In this document: one piece after another, positions 43,501 to 52,316 of the stretch
Layout: each line of letters starts with the position of its first letter
How positions within the stretch are numbered: the first letter of the stretch is position 1
Assembly (NCBI RefSeq): GCF_004521915.1
Contig: NZ_SDKD01000007.1
Coordinates: forward strand, 124,001-188,000
Length of the DNA: 64,000 nt
Direction: 5' to 3'
From: Brevibacillus migulae
GTDB lineage: Bacteria; Bacillota; Bacilli; Brevibacillales; Brevibacillaceae
Made by a program: the position numbers and the translations under genes
The notes under the pieces: generated by a model
Told to the model about the DNA's origin: nothing
Database searches by the model: none
What the model saw: the letters and a program-made list of their open reading frames with translations, nothing else

Positions 43501-43530
43501 GAAAAAAGCCTTCCTCAGCAGAAGAAGGCG
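43501..43530 (-). terminator. Terminator of the distal hom SAM-I riboswitch
   Basis: On the minus strand GCCTTCTTC and GAGGAAGGC arms (loop TGCT) followed by TTTTTTC. It lies between the two aptamers. Confidence 0.82.
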
Positions 43531-43550
43531 GTTCGTGTACGGTCCTTCTT

Positions 43551-43651
43551 CTTATCTCTCAAGACAAATGTCTCGCAGGAATTGGCACCATGTCATGTAA
43601 TTGACGGTTGCCGGGCTTCATCGGGCCAGTCCCTCCACCTCTCGCGATAAG
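43551..43651 (-). promoter_or_regulatory. SAM-I riboswitch (S-box), distal copy before hom
   Basis: Minus strand: CTTATCGCGAGAGGTGGAGG, GATGAAGCCCGGCAACC, TGGTGCCAATTCCTGCGAG and GAGAGATAAG. Full aptamer closely similar to the proximal copy, and first met by the polymerase. It has its own terminator. Confidence 0.93.
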
Positions 43652-43686
43652 AATTACGCGTGTATGCAGTTCCTTAAGTTGGTTTC

Positions 43687-43716
43687 ATTCTACCCAACCT
43701 GTGGGTGAGTCGTCAA
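43687..43716 (-). promoter_or_regulatory. Promoter of the hom transcript
   Basis: On the minus strand TTGACG and TAGAAT spaced 18 bp, about 35 bp upstream of the distal SAM-I aptamer. Confidence 0.6.
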
Positions 43717-43798
43717 CAATATTTTTCCAATATTCTCTTGTTGGAACAGCAGGAGTCCTTTACAATCAGGGGAAAATATCTCCCCAAGGAGTCCAGCC

Positions 43799-44641
43799 AT
43801 GACGTACAAGGAAAAACATTTTATCCACAAAGGGCACAAAACAGCTTATCTGGACGCCGGCTCAGCGGAGCGGCCGGTACTGCTGCTCCTGCATTCGATC
43901 CGAGGGACCAAATCGTTTTTTGATCTCATCCGCGATGCCTTTCTGCCTCATTATCGCGTGCTCATTCCGGATTTGCGCGGACACGGTGTATCAGACAAGG
44001 AAGCGCCCTTCACCTTTCAGCAGATCGCAGAGGACCTGCGTGAGCTGCTGCGCCATGAAAAGGTCCAAAAAGTTTCGATCATCGCTTCCTCATTCTCCTG
44101 TGTGCCTGCGCAGATGCTGGCTGCAGAAGAGCCTGCACTTATCCAAGCATTGATCCTACTGGATGGCGGGTTTTATTCATTGGGAAACCTGCCCGGCTTT
44201 GATTATCAGGCACAAGTCGAACGCTTCGCCAATACCCGCTTCCACAGTCTGGAGGAAGTACACCGGGCCTTTTCCCGTCATCATCCCGGCACTGTCCTCC
44301 CCGCTCACATAGCGGAAAGCGAAATGGTTTGGGATCCGGCTGGCTATTATCGGTACAAGCTGCCGGTGGAAGCACTCTCTGCTTACTTTCAAGATTACAT
44401 GGCTTTTCAGCCGGAGCTGGTGCTCTCCAGCATACGCTGTCCCGTGCTGCTGCTCCATGCGGACGAAAAGCTCGCACCTACCGAGGAGCATCGCGCTTTT
44501 ATCCGTTCCTCACTCCAAGCGTATCTGGGCCTTGCGCCTCAAGCGCGAGCCATTCGCATTGCTGGCGGCCGCCATCTCTTGATGCTCCAATCTCCGCTGG
44601 AAACCAGCAGGCTGAGCCTCAGCTTTTTGAGGAAGCTGTGA
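43799..44641 (+). CDS. Alpha/beta hydrolase family protein
   Basis: A 280-residue alpha/beta hydrolase. The strand-turn LLLHSIRGTKSFFDL (with HSIRG instead of HGxxG), PDLRGHGVSDK and C-terminal AIRIAGGRHLLM match the fold. The nucleophile elbow reads IIASSFSCVPAQ; the usual GxSxG has Ala-Ser-Ser-Phe-Ser, a variant. Catalytic Asp is likely in LLHADEKLAP. Substrate unknown. AAGGAGTCCAGCC precedes the ATG. It ends 9 bp from the convergent ung stop. Confidence 0.82.
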   Translation: MTYKEKHFIHKGHKTAYLDAGSAERPVLLLLHSIRGTKSFFDLIRDAFLPHYRVLIPDLRGHGVSDKEAPFTFQQIAEDLRELLRHEKVQKVSIIASSFSCVPAQMLAAEEPALIQALILLDGGFYSLGNLPGFDYQAQVERFANTRFHSLEEVHRAFSRHHPGTVLPAHIAESEMVWDPAGYYRYKLPVEALSAYFQDYMAFQPELVLSSIRCPVLLLHADEKLAPTEEHRAFIRSSLQAYLGLAPQARAIRIAGGRHLLMLQSPLETSRLSLSFLRKL

Positions 44642-44650
44642 AAGCCCTTT

Positions 44651-45328
44651 TTACAAATTCGGAATCTGCCAATCAATCTCTTCGCGTCCGATCTTGCGCA
44701 AAAATTCGTTGGTCCGGGAGAATGGACGGCTTCCGAAAAAGCCGCGGTTGGCGGAAAACGGGCTGGGATGCGGGGAACGGATGATAAAATGATGGGGGGA
44801 TGTGATCAGCTCCCCTTTTTCCTGCGCATGTTTTCCCCAGAGAATAAAGACGACAGGCTCCTCACGCTGATTGAGCTTTTCGATGACCCGATTGGTGAAA
44901 ATCTCCCAGCCCTTACCTTTGTGCGAATTGGGCGTGCTCTCCTGCACGGTCAGTACGGTATTCAACAGGAGCACGCCCTGCTCCGCCCATTTTTGGAGAT
45001 AGCCATGATTCGGAATCGAGCAGCCCAGATCAGCCTGCAGCTCCTTATAGATGTTTTGCAGCGAAGGAGGTACGGCGACACCCGGCTTTACGGAGAAGCT
45101 CAAGCCATGCGCCTGACCGCGGCCATGGTACGGATCTTGCCCGAGGATCACCACGCGGGTCTGCTCGTAGGGGGTCAAATGCAGGGCATTGAAAATGTCA
45201 TACTTGTCCGGATAAATGACCCTTCGCTGATATTCTTCCGCTAGAAATTGTCGCAACTGTTGGTAATAAGGCTGGGCAAACTCCGCTTCCAACAGCGGTG
45301 CCCAGTCATTTTTCAAAATGGTTGTCAT
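44651..45328 (-). CDS. ung: Uracil-DNA glycosylase (family 1)
   Basis: Removes uracil from DNA. The 225 residues have the water-activating motif [17 protein letters not shown] (Asp ~65), the [11 protein letters not shown] and [10 protein letters not shown] stretches and the DNA-intercalating loop [14 protein letters not shown] with the catalytic histidine. The ATG 45328 is preceded by GGAGAGTC; a longer in-frame start would overlap ecfT. It follows ecfT by 16 bp and could share its transcript. Confidence 0.96.
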   Translation of the reverse strand: MTTILKNDWAPLLEAEFAQPYYQQLRQFLAEEYQRRVIYPDKYDIFNALHLTPYEQTRVVILGQDPYHGRGQAHGLSFSVKPGVAVPPSLQNIYKELQADLGCSIPNHGYLQKWAEQGVLLLNTVLTVQESTPNSHKGKGWEIFTNRVIEKLNQREEPVVFILWGKHAQEKGELITSPHHFIIRSPHPSPFSANRGFFGSRPFSRTNEFLRKIGREEIDWQIPNL

Positions 45329-45344
45329 ACCAGACTCTCCTCTA

Positions 45345-46175
45345 TTAAATTCTGGATGGGAAAAGCACACCGAAGTGATTCGGAGAGATCCGCGCTGCAT
45401 AAAAAAGCGAAATCACAATCAGAAAAACGAGCAACAGCAGGAGGATCTCCTTTTTGCCCCATTCCGGCATGCGATAGTATCGGTGTCGGGGATTGCGCAT
45501 GGCAAATCCCTTGGCATCAAGCGCATTGGCGATCAACTGGACGCGCCGCAGCGAGGAAAAAATGAGCGGAGCCAGCAGCACCCCGTACTTCCGCATTTTT
45601 TCCCGGAGAGAACCTTGATCGATGCGGACTCCCCGGACCATTTGCGCTTCTCGTATCGTGGTCAAGTCCTGTTTGGCCAGCGGAATAAACCGAAAGATCA
45701 GCGCGAACAGAAAGCCGATCGAAAACGGAATGCCGATGCTTTTAAAGCCCATCGCCATCTGGCGCGGGGTTGTGACAAACAGGTAGTACATCGACAGCAA
45801 GGCCACATTGGCGATCCGCAGTCCCATCCCCAATCCCCACATGACCCCGATATCGGTAATTTGCAGCGGATAGCCGATCAAGGGCACCTCTCCCCGCCAA
45901 TACGCCTCCCCGACGCTCGTAAAAGGCAGCCAGGATAGGGCGGTGAACAATCCGCCGACTCCCCCGACCAGCAAATACGTATTACGCACCATCCGCGGCC
46001 AACCGATGCTGCTCACCAGCAGCAGGTTGAGAGCAAGCAAAATGACAAGAATGCGCGGGTCCTGGAAAATAAACGGCAGAGCCCCCAGCAGCACAAAGAA
46101 AAGCAAGACAAATCCGGGATGAGCCTGTTGCCAAATCCGCGCCTGTCTTCCTGGTTGTGAACGGTCTGTCATCAT
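45345..46175 (-). CDS. ecfT: ECF transporter transmembrane component EcfT
   Basis: Membrane scaffold of an energy-coupling factor transporter, linking the two ATPases to the S component. About 276 residues; six helices with a long cytoplasmic loop holding the coupling signature [33 protein letters not shown], near the Ala-Arg-Gly type motif. Starts at ATG 46175 (AGGGAATCC upstream), 7 bp after the ATPase stop. Order in the unit: S component, ATPase, ATPase, EcfT. Confidence 0.9.
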   Translation of the reverse strand: MMTDRSQPGRQARIWQQAHPGFVLLFFVLLGALPFIFQDPRILVILLALNLLLVSSIGWPRMVRNTYLLVGGVGGLFTALSWLPFTSVGEAYWRGEVPLIGYPLQITDIGVMWGLGMGLRIANVALLSMYYLFVTTPRQMAMGFKSIGIPFSIGFLFALIFRFIPLAKQDLTTIREAQMVRGVRIDQGSLREKMRKYGVLLAPLIFSSLRRVQLIANALDAKGFAMRNPRHRYYRMPEWGKKEILLLLLVFLIVISLFYAARISPNHFGVLFPSRI

Positions 46176-46182
46176 GGATTCC

Positions 46183-46995
46183 CTATTCATCTGCAGCCAA
46201 CCTTTCCTTCAGGGCCGCCAAGGTTAACGGGAACGGCGCCGCGAGTCCGATGCTTGCAGCAAAACGTGCGGCAGCCGGCGCTTCTACCTGGGCCAGCTCA
46301 AGTAAGTCCTGACGGGCAAAGACCTCCTGCGGCGTGCCGTCACACACGATTTCTCCCTGCGCCATGACGATGACGCGGCTGGCATATTCCGCGACCAGCT
46401 GCATGTCGTGGGTGACTACCAAAATGGTGTGTCCTTCTCCATGCAAGCCGGCGATCAGCCGCATCATCTCCTGCACCCCGCGATGATCCAGTCCGGTTGT
46501 CGGCTCATCCAGCACGATCCCTTTTGGCCGCATCGCGAGAATCGAGGCAACCGCTATCTTCTGGCGGGTTCCCTTGCCTACAAAAAACGGCTCTTCCTTA
46601 CGCAGCTCCCATAAATCAACGGCCTGCAGCGCTTCCTTTACCCGTTCCTCAATCTCAGAGGCGGTCAGCCCAAGATTTTTCGGGCCAAAGGCGATCTCTT
46701 CCTCGATGGTCGAATGAAAGATTTGATGGTCGGGATTTTGGTAGCAGTAAGCCACACTCGGGGTAAGCGATGCTACATCGGTCTTCTTCGTATCGATTCC
46801 ATCTATGAGAACGGTCCCAGCTGTCGGACGATAGAGCCCATTGCAATGCTTGGCCAATGTCGTTTTTCCTGAGCCATTCCCGCCGATCAGGGCGACGAAT
46901 TCTCCTGGTGCGATCTGCAAATCGATCCCTTTGAGTATGGGCTTTTCTTCCGTATAGTGAAAATGCACATCTTCAAAACGAATAAACTCACTCAT
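46183..46995 (-). CDS. ECF transporter ATP-binding protein, second copy (unusual signature)
   Basis: A 270-residue ABC ATPase. Walker A GGNGSGKTT (~residue 38), Q-loop VAYCYQNPDHQIF, Walker B IVLDEPTTGLD and switch His in VTHDMQLV are canonical. The signature is VGKGTRQKIAVAS where most ATPases have LSGGQ. This variant occurs in one half of asymmetric ECF ATPase pairs such as YkoD. The start overlaps the partner ATPase gene by 4 bp. Confidence 0.9.
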   Translation of the reverse strand: MSEFIRFEDVHFHYTEEKPILKGIDLQIAPGEFVALIGGNGSGKTTLAKHCNGLYRPTAGTVLIDGIDTKKTDVASLTPSVAYCYQNPDHQIFHSTIEEEIAFGPKNLGLTASEIEERVKEALQAVDLWELRKEEPFFVGKGTRQKIAVASILAMRPKGIVLDEPTTGLDHRGVQEMMRLIAGLHGEGHTILVVTHDMQLVAEYASRVIVMAQGEIVCDGTPQEVFARQDLLELAQVEAPAAARFAASIGLAAPFPLTLAALKERLAADE

Positions 46996-47837
46996 CGCTC
47001 CACCTCCACCTGTAAAGCGATCAATCGGTATGCTTGCTCCATCTCTTCTACACTCAATGGCACGTCAGCCACATTTCCACGAATCCTTCCCGTCCTGCAG
47101 AGCCACTGATAGAGCAAAATCATGTCAGGAACATGAATGCCATGGGCAGACAGCTCACCCGCCTGAGCAAAGAAGGCACGGGTAGGCAGGTCGTATAAAA
47201 TGGTTCCTTCGCTGATCAACAGCATCCGGTCGCAAAACTGGGCAAGCTCTTCTGTCGCATGGGAAGCTACGACAATGGTCATCTCACTGTCCTGCTTGAG
47301 CCGCTTCAGCAAGGCAAACACTTCTCTCGTCCCTTTTGGGTCAAGCTCGGATGTTGGCTCATCCAGCAGCAATATCTTCGGCCTGGTAGCCAGAGCGGAG
47401 GCAATCGCTACCCGCTGTTTTTCTCCACCAGAGAGTTCAAGCGGGGAGCGTTCCGCGAATCCATCCAATCCCACAAGTTCCAATACTTCCTCGATCCGGC
47501 TCTCGATCTCGTCATCGTCCATGCCGCGAGCTTCCAGGGAAAAGGCGATCTCTTCTTCCACCGTAAGCCCGATAAACTGCGTTTCCGGGTCCTGGAATAC
47601 AATCCCGATCTCCTCTGCTGCAGTCCTTTTTCCTGAGAAATCCCCGCCATAATTGGCAGGGATCAGATTGGCCATGGTCAACAGCAAAGTGGTTTTGCCT
47701 GCACCGGAGAGGCCGACGAGCCCCGTCACTTCTCCTGGCTGCAGCTGCAGTTGAATGTGATTCAGCGCTTGATACGATGAGCCTTCATATCTCCAGCTTA
47801 CATCGGCAAGCGTAAGCAGCGCTTCACGTCCCACCAT
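46992..47837 (-). CDS. ECF transporter ATP-binding protein, first copy
   Basis: A 281-residue ABC ATPase. Walker A GLSGAGKTT (~residue 43), Q-loop IGIVFQDPETQFIG, canonical signature LSGGEKQRVAIAS, Walker B LLLDEPTSELD and switch His ASHATEEL. The Q-loop DPETQF and its asymmetric partner are typical of ECF modules. The start overlaps the S-component stop by 1 bp, and its stop overlaps the second ATPase start by 4 bp, so translation is coupled. Confidence 0.93.
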   Translation of the reverse strand: MVGREALLTLADVSWRYEGSSYQALNHIQLQLQPGEVTGLVGLSGAGKTTLLLTMANLIPANYGGDFSGKRTAAEEIGIVFQDPETQFIGLTVEEEIAFSLEARGMDDDEIESRIEEVLELVGLDGFAERSPLELSGGEKQRVAIASALATRPKILLLDEPTSELDPKGTREVFALLKRLKQDSEMTIVVASHATEELAQFCDRMLLISEGTILYDLPTRAFFAQAGELSAHGIHVPDMILLYQWLCRTGRIRGNVADVPLSVEEMEQAYRLIALQVEVER

Positions 47838-48433
47838 CAGTAGCCTCGCGGGATGGATTCATATCCGCTGGAAAGCGGGCGTCCGCGATACAAGCCAGAG
47901 CGCTTCACAGACGGATAGAGTAGTTTCAGCAGAATGGGGCCCAGAATCGCCGTAGAGATCGCCTGATTCAAGAATACGGTAGGCACAAAAGCGGACGCGA
48001 TCGCCATCGGTGTAAAGCCGAGCGCCACATTAATCAAGATGGTGCATGCGACCACGACCGAAGCGATAATCACGACAAACAGGTAGTATTGCAGATAGCT
48101 TCGCTTGGTTTGCAGGGCGGGATGACTGACAGCTACATAGGCAATGAATCCGCCCATGAAGTTGGAGAACAACCCGGCCAGCAGCATATGCGGACTTGCG
48201 GTACCTTGCATCAAATCGCTGACCATGTTGCCCAGCCCGAGCCCGATGCAGCCAGGAAGCCCGAACAAAATGCCGAAAACCGGCTGCAAGGCATTCGCCG
48301 GACGAATCGGAACAGATGGAATCAACTTAATATTCGCCAATAGTATGAGAGCAACCGCATATAGGGCAGCCGTAACAACTATCAGTACAAAATCAATCGT
48401 CGTCCATTTGCGACGAAACAGAGAAGCAAACAT
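47837..48433 (-). CDS. ECF transporter S component, substrate unknown
   Basis: A 198-residue membrane protein with about six helices. It has the S-component layout RPANALQPVFGILFGLPGCI, GLGLGNMVSDLMQG and a short basic tail. It is the first gene of the ECF unit and overlaps the ATPase start by 1 bp. No riboswitch precedes it; TAGGAGGACGTTCAC gives its ribosome site. It is not ThiT, BioY or RibU by motif. A QueT-like or HMP-type ligand is possible given thiM next door, but there is no direct evidence. Confidence 0.8.
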   Translation of the reverse strand: MFASLFRRKWTTIDFVLIVVTAALYAVALILLANIKLIPSVPIRPANALQPVFGILFGLPGCIGLGLGNMVSDLMQGTASPHMLLAGLFSNFMGGFIAYVAVSHPALQTKRSYLQYYLFVVIIASVVVACTILINVALGFTPMAIASAFVPTVFLNQAISTAILGPILLKLLYPSVKRSGLYRGRPLSSGYESIPRGY

Positions 48434-48515
48434 GTGAACGTCCTCCTAAATAGGTAGAATTTATGAACAAACCCATGATCTATCTTACCCCTCCCCGGGT
48501 GGACTGGCAATGCAA

Positions 48516-48556
48516 AAACGAAAAAAGCGCTTATCCAGCTGCACTGGATAAACGCT
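48516..48556 (-). terminator. Terminator of thiM
   Basis: On the minus strand AGCGTTTATCCAG and CTGGATAAGCGCT arms followed by TTTTTTCG. It ends thiM before the ECF unit. Confidence 0.88.
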
Positions 48557-48563
48557 GTATTTC

Positions 48564-49373
48564 CTAGCTTTTATGGATGCAGCCAAGCGACACGATGTGT
48601 TCGGGGGTCACACGGGCAAGCTGGTTCAAAAACGCAATCTGGAAGCTTCCCGGACCCTCTCCCGCGCATTGCCCGGCGGCAAGCTCCGCCGCTACTTCAT
48701 AGCTGACAAGAGCCGAGGTGGCAGCCAGCATCGGATCTTTTTCCACTGCAGCGAATGCCCCGATGACAGATGTCAGCAAGCAGCCCGTTCCTGTCACTTT
48801 CGTCAGAAGCGGATGCCCATTGGATATCACATACGTGGTCTCTCCATCGGTGACCACATCGTTTTTCCCCGTGATCACGACCAGCGTATGCAGCTGCTTT
48901 GCGGCCGACTGTGCCAGCTCGACCACATCCCCGTTCCCTTCTCCTGCATCTACTCCCTTGATGGCCCACTCTTCGCCGACAACATTGGCAATCTCCGCGG
49001 CATTTCCCCGGATCACAGCCAGCTTGAGCTCCTTCGCGATTTTTTGCGCGGTCTGCGTCCGATAGGCGGTCGCTCCTGCTCCAACCGGATCAAAAATAAC
49101 CGGAACACCGTGCGCATTGGCGGATTTCCCTGCGATGATCATGGCCTCAATCTCTGTTTCATTGAGCGTCCCGATGTTTAGGACCAGGGCTCCCGCGATT
49201 TTCGCCATATCCGCTACCTCTTCTTTGGCATACGCCATCACCGGAGAGGCTCCTAGGGCAAGAAGGCCGTTTGCGGTAAAATTCGTCACGACGACATTGG
49301 TGATATTATGGACGAGCGGATTGCTTGCTCGCACTGCAGCTAAGGTTTTCGCGATTTCCTGGACGGTAATCAT
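48564..49373 (-). CDS. thiM: Hydroxyethylthiazole kinase
   Basis: Phosphorylates 4-methyl-5-hydroxyethylthiazole for thiamine salvage. The 269 residues begin with the family core [27 protein letters not shown] (~22-48). [11 protein letters not shown] and [15 protein letters not shown], with the catalytic cysteine, close the active site. Preceded by a TPP riboswitch with terminator and followed by its own terminator, so it is one TPP-controlled gene. ATG 49373 follows AGAGGAGATGACC. Confidence 0.95.
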   Translation of the reverse strand: MITVQEIAKTLAAVRASNPLVHNITNVVVTNFTANGLLALGASPVMAYAKEEVADMAKIAGALVLNIGTLNETEIEAMIIAGKSANAHGVPVIFDPVGAGATAYRTQTAQKIAKELKLAVIRGNAAEIANVVGEEWAIKGVDAGEGNGDVVELAQSAAKQLHTLVVITGKNDVVTDGETTYVISNGHPLLTKVTGTGCLLTSVIGAFAAVEKDPMLAATSALVSYEVAAELAAGQCAGEGPGSFQIAFLNQLARVTPEHIVSLGCIHKS

Positions 49374-49407
49374 ATGGTCATCTCCTCTATGCTTGCTGTA
49401 TCTACGA

Positions 49408-49439
49408 ATGAAAAAAGCACTCTGCCAGAGCAGAGCGCT
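49408..49439 (-). terminator. Riboswitch-controlled terminator of thiM leader
   Basis: Minus strand AGCGCTCTGC and GCAGAGTGCT arms with loop TCTG, followed by TTTTTTC. It lies between the TPP aptamer and the thiM start. Confidence 0.85.
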
Positions 49440-49455
49440 GCATTGATCCTATGCT

Positions 49456-49545
49456 ACTCGCTTTCCTGCGCTGGCATTATCCAACAGGTTCCAACGGTCT
49501 ATGACGGGATAGTCATACTCTCAGCCTGATTCCACAAGCTCCCGG
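49456..49545 (-). promoter_or_regulatory. TPP riboswitch upstream of thiM
   Basis: Minus strand contains CGGGAGCTTGTG, AGGCTGAGAG, GTTGGAACCTGTTGGATAAT and GCCAGCGCAGGAAAGCG. These are the two conserved TPP-aptamer halves. TPP should promote the downstream terminator and block thiM. Confidence 0.93.
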
Positions 49546-49631
49546 ATGTTCATTCATATGTTATAGTGTACGTCTTAAAAAAACTAGATACAAGTCTTAC
49601 TTCGCCGAATTTTCAAGTCGCGCCCTTTCCT

Positions 49632-49784
49632 TCACTTCGGAAGAACCACTCGATCCGGTATGTTCGAAAGCCGACCGTATGGATTATAGCCGATGACGAT
49701 CACTTTGTCCGAGTTCGCCACTAGGACATGGTAGTAAGAACCGGTAGCGTGTGCTGGACAATATAGCAAAGCGCTAACGAATCG
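49632..49784 (-). pseudogene. Open-frame remnant, 50 codons, in frame after a TAG
   Basis: Minus strand: an open stretch of 50 codons with protein-like composition, containing GSYYHVLVANSDKVIVIGYN and ending at TGA. It begins immediately after the TAG of the small gene at 49785-49916 and is in the same frame, so one amber codon separates them. It could be a decayed C-terminus, or part of a single interrupted gene. No family recognised, and it has no start of its own with a clear ribosome site. Confidence 0.4.
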
Positions 49785-49916
49785 CTAGCTCTTCGAGAAA
49801 AACTTCTTCTCATACAGATAGTAGCTAATCAGCAAAACAGAAATAATAGAAAGTTCAAACCAATGTGGTTCCACTTTTACATATAATTGCTCAAAAAAGA
49901 AAATAAACTTCTCCAT
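49785..49916 (-). CDS. Small membrane peptide, 43 residues
   Basis: Starts MEKFIFFFEQLYVKVEPHW at ATG 49916, after CAGGAGGGCCGC, and ends KKFFSKS at a TAG. A hydrophobic helix (about residues 20-35, FELSIISVLLISYYLY) and a basic end suggest a membrane peptide. No family is recognised. It is AT-rich compared with its surroundings. Its stop is TAG-C, and the frame stays open for 50 more codons. Confidence 0.45.
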   Translation of the reverse strand: MEKFIFFFEQLYVKVEPHWFELSIISVLLISYYLYEKKFFSKS

Positions 49917-50123
49917 GCGGCCCTCCTGGAAACGATTAGAAAATCGATAAAAGCTAGTACCAAGATTACACAATTTTTCTTGGAAAGTGAACATGCGGGA
50001 GGATGAGCAGCGCTCCGTCTCCAGACCGAGATAGAGAAACCAAACTTTTTGGCGGTTCATCGCAAAGAATGAAAGCATGTGGATCGTTAGTAAGTTCGAG
50101 ACATTTACAATACTTGCAATTAA

Positions 50124-50160
50124 ATCAAGCCCTCTTCAAATGTTCTACAAAGAGGGCTTT
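50124..50160. terminator. Terminator after the DUF3231 gene
   Basis: AGCCCTC and GAGGGCT arms with A/T-rich loop; T-run TTTT on the plus strand and TTGATTT on the minus strand. It lies about 20 bp after the DUF3231 stop. Confidence 0.6.
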
Positions 50161-50173
50161 TGTCTACTAATCA

Positions 50174-51178
50174 TTATTGTTTGACGGCAAGTTCTTTTCT
50201 ATTTGGTGCAATTGGAGGTTGTTCTAGCCATTTATTTTTTATCATGAGATCAAACCAATTTTTTGTTACAGATAGGTCTTTGATAATTATTCTCTCATAA
50301 TCAAGAATTAGATCAGACCGCATAGAACCTGCAAGTCCTAACCCGTGATAAGTCTGAGAAGTTAGATACAAAAATCCAGTGTGTTGCATGATAAGTTTAT
50401 CTGAAAACGGTGAATCTGTAGAATCGGTTATTTCAGTTTCCCATGACATTGGTACGGGTAAATTATCATCTTTTAGTTTTTTACTTAGTATTTGAATGTG
50501 GCTATCTGCCGTCGTTGCTGCATCCGTTAGAAACTTTCTTATTTCCTGGGAACCAGCAATTTGACTAAATGCAATTCCTAGTGCCTTTGCCATAATACTT
50601 TTCTTTAGGTTAAGGGAAATATTCGCGATTTCTAAGGCTGAAAGAGGACGCTTATCACCCCAATAACCATCAAGATATTCTTTACTATTAATAAATTCAG
50701 GGCTTGAACGCGGGAAAAAATAGGGGTCTCTTTGAAAATGCCCCTTTTCCAGTAATAAATCAACGGTGCGGTTGAACATATTTTTTCCGTCCGTCAAGCA
50801 GGAATCAAAAAATTCCCTTAGATCTTTTCTAACTGAAGTGGTAAACGAAAATAGGTGGCCGTTTAACCCATGTATTGTCATGAGATACAAATAATCCAGA
50901 CAAAAAAGATCTGAAAATAACCTTTTTGTATTGGGATTGATATCTGCATCTGTAAATCCGATGGGGAGTGGAAATCCATCATTACAAATAAATGTAGAAA
51001 CCTGCTGCATTTGATTCTCAGTTATTTTTACTGCATCTTCAAAAATCGCTCTGATGGAAACATCCTCTATAGTGGATAGCATATATTTGTTCACACAATT
51101 TACCATAGTACCGTTTACGTATTGCCCCCACAAAGCTCCGATTTCCGGCGAAGTTAGTTTAATTTGCGTTTCGTTCAT
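50174..51178 (-). CDS. DUF3231 family protein
   Basis: A 334-residue protein made of two ferritin-like DUF3231 repeats (residues ~15-160 and ~180-325), each with the pattern SPEIGALWGQYVNGTM, FLYLTSQTYHGLGLAGSMRSDL and conserved Asp/His/Tyr. The family is found in Bacillales and linked to spores, with no known activity. The start is ATG 51178 (GGTGACGGAG upstream). Base composition is markedly richer in A and T than the rest of the window, which suggests it was acquired. It is a single gene between two terminators. Confidence 0.83.
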   Translation of the reverse strand: MNETQIKLTSPEIGALWGQYVNGTMVNCVNKYMLSTIEDVSIRAIFEDAVKITENQMQQVSTFICNDGFPLPIGFTDADINPNTKRLFSDLFCLDYLYLMTIHGLNGHLFSFTTSVRKDLREFFDSCLTDGKNMFNRTVDLLLEKGHFQRDPYFFPRSSPEFINSKEYLDGYWGDKRPLSALEIANISLNLKKSIMAKALGIAFSQIAGSQEIRKFLTDAATTADSHIQILSKKLKDDNLPVPMSWETEITDSTDSPFSDKLIMQHTGFLYLTSQTYHGLGLAGSMRSDLILDYERIIIKDLSVTKNWFDLMIKNKWLEQPPIAPNRKELAVKQ

Positions 51179-51309
51179 TTCTCCGTCACCTCTAAAAATT
51201 ATAGTTTCCAATTAGATATGACTTATCCCATTAGTATTTGAAAAACTTATTGCTATTGTATGGCTGTTTTCGATTATGAGCCAATGATTCCCCCTTATAA
51301 AGAAAAAGA

Positions 51310-51358
51310 GGATGAGCAACACAGGAAGGGTGTATCCCTTTCTTTGTGTTATTCATCC
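51310..51358 (-). terminator. Terminator of metNIQ
   Basis: On the minus strand GATGAATAACACAAAGAAAG pairs with CTTCCTGTGTTGCTCATC with small bulges, followed by CTCTTTTTCTTT. It lies about 70 bp after the metQ stop. Confidence 0.65.
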
Positions 51359-51428
51359 AAATGATAAAAGATCTACCATTACATGTAATTAGTAGTCGAC
51401 ATTTCTTTTCTTTCAATTATCTTGCCAT

Positions 51429-52280
51429 TTATTTACGATTTTTCATCCACTCTGGTTTGAAAAATCCTTTGAAATCTTTGTCGATCGCTGCTTCGAACTC
51501 TGGAGATTCTATAGCTTCCTTGATATCTTTCACGAATGGTTTTTCCAGATCGGCTGTTTTGACCGCGACCAGGTTGAGGAAATGCTCAGGCATCTCTTCC
51601 AGAGCCAGCGCACTGTTCAGATCCATTTTGGCAGCCAACGCGAAGTTACCTGGGACAAGCGCGAGATCTTGGTGTTCAACCGCGCGCGGCAGCTGGGCAG
51701 CTTCCACTGGCGTGATCACGAGATTTTTCTTGTTTTCCACGATGTCTTTTTCGGACACTTTCAGTGGATCTGCGTCTGGTTTTACGGTAATCAAGCCTTC
51801 ATGCTGCAAAATTCCGAGCGCGCGAGCCAGGTTTGCCGGATCGTTTGGTAGCGCAACAGAAGCGCCATCGGCTACTTCATCGATGGATTTGAATTTGTTG
51901 GAGTAAATGCCCATCGGCCCCGTTGGTACGTTGATCACGGCGCTGAGCGGCAGATTTTTGTCAGCGGCGAATTTGTCCAGGTAGATTTTATGCTGGAACA
52001 GGTTCGCGTCGATAGAGCCTTCTGCCAGCGCCAGGTTAGGTTGTACATAGTCGCTGAATTCCGTCACTTTTACGGTGTAGCCTTTTTTCTCGAGGATCGG
52101 TGTGATTGCCTTAGTCACCATATCGCTGTATGGGCCGGCGGTAGCACCGAAGTTGATTTGTTTGGTATCCGCTGCTGCTCCATTTTGAGCAGGCGCTGAA
52201 GAGTCAGAGCTGCCGCAGCCGCTGGCAAATAGAGATGCTGTCAAAAGAAGTCCTGCGAGTACTTTCCATTGCTTTTTCAT
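51429..52280 (-). CDS. metQ: Methionine ABC transporter, substrate-binding lipoprotein MetQ
   Basis: Lipid-anchored NlpA-type receptor for D/L-methionine. The 283 residues start MKKQWKVLAGLLLTASLF and have the lipobox FASGC. Motifs INFGATAGPYSDMV, YVQPNLALAEGSIDANLFQH and NDPANLARAL are typical. Follows metI by 36 bp in a SAM-riboswitch operon, which itself argues for methionine. Terminator follows. Confidence 0.95.
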   Translation of the reverse strand: MKKQWKVLAGLLLTASLFASGCGSSDSSAPAQNGAAADTKQINFGATAGPYSDMVTKAITPILEKKGYTVKVTEFSDYVQPNLALAEGSIDANLFQHKIYLDKFAADKNLPLSAVINVPTGPMGIYSNKFKSIDEVADGASVALPNDPANLARALGILQHEGLITVKPDADPLKVSEKDIVENKKNLVITPVEAAQLPRAVEHQDLALVPGNFALAAKMDLNSALALEEMPEHFLNLVAVKTADLEKPFVKDIKEAIESPEFEAAIDKDFKGFFKPEWMKNRK

Positions 52281-52316
52281 GATCGATGTTTCTCTCCTTT
52301 AGTCTCTGTTTTTTAT

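Noticed and set aside
51231-51416. Minus-strand frame of 61 codons after metQ
   Set aside because: It crosses the metNIQ terminator hairpin, has no ribosome site and lacks protein-like order.
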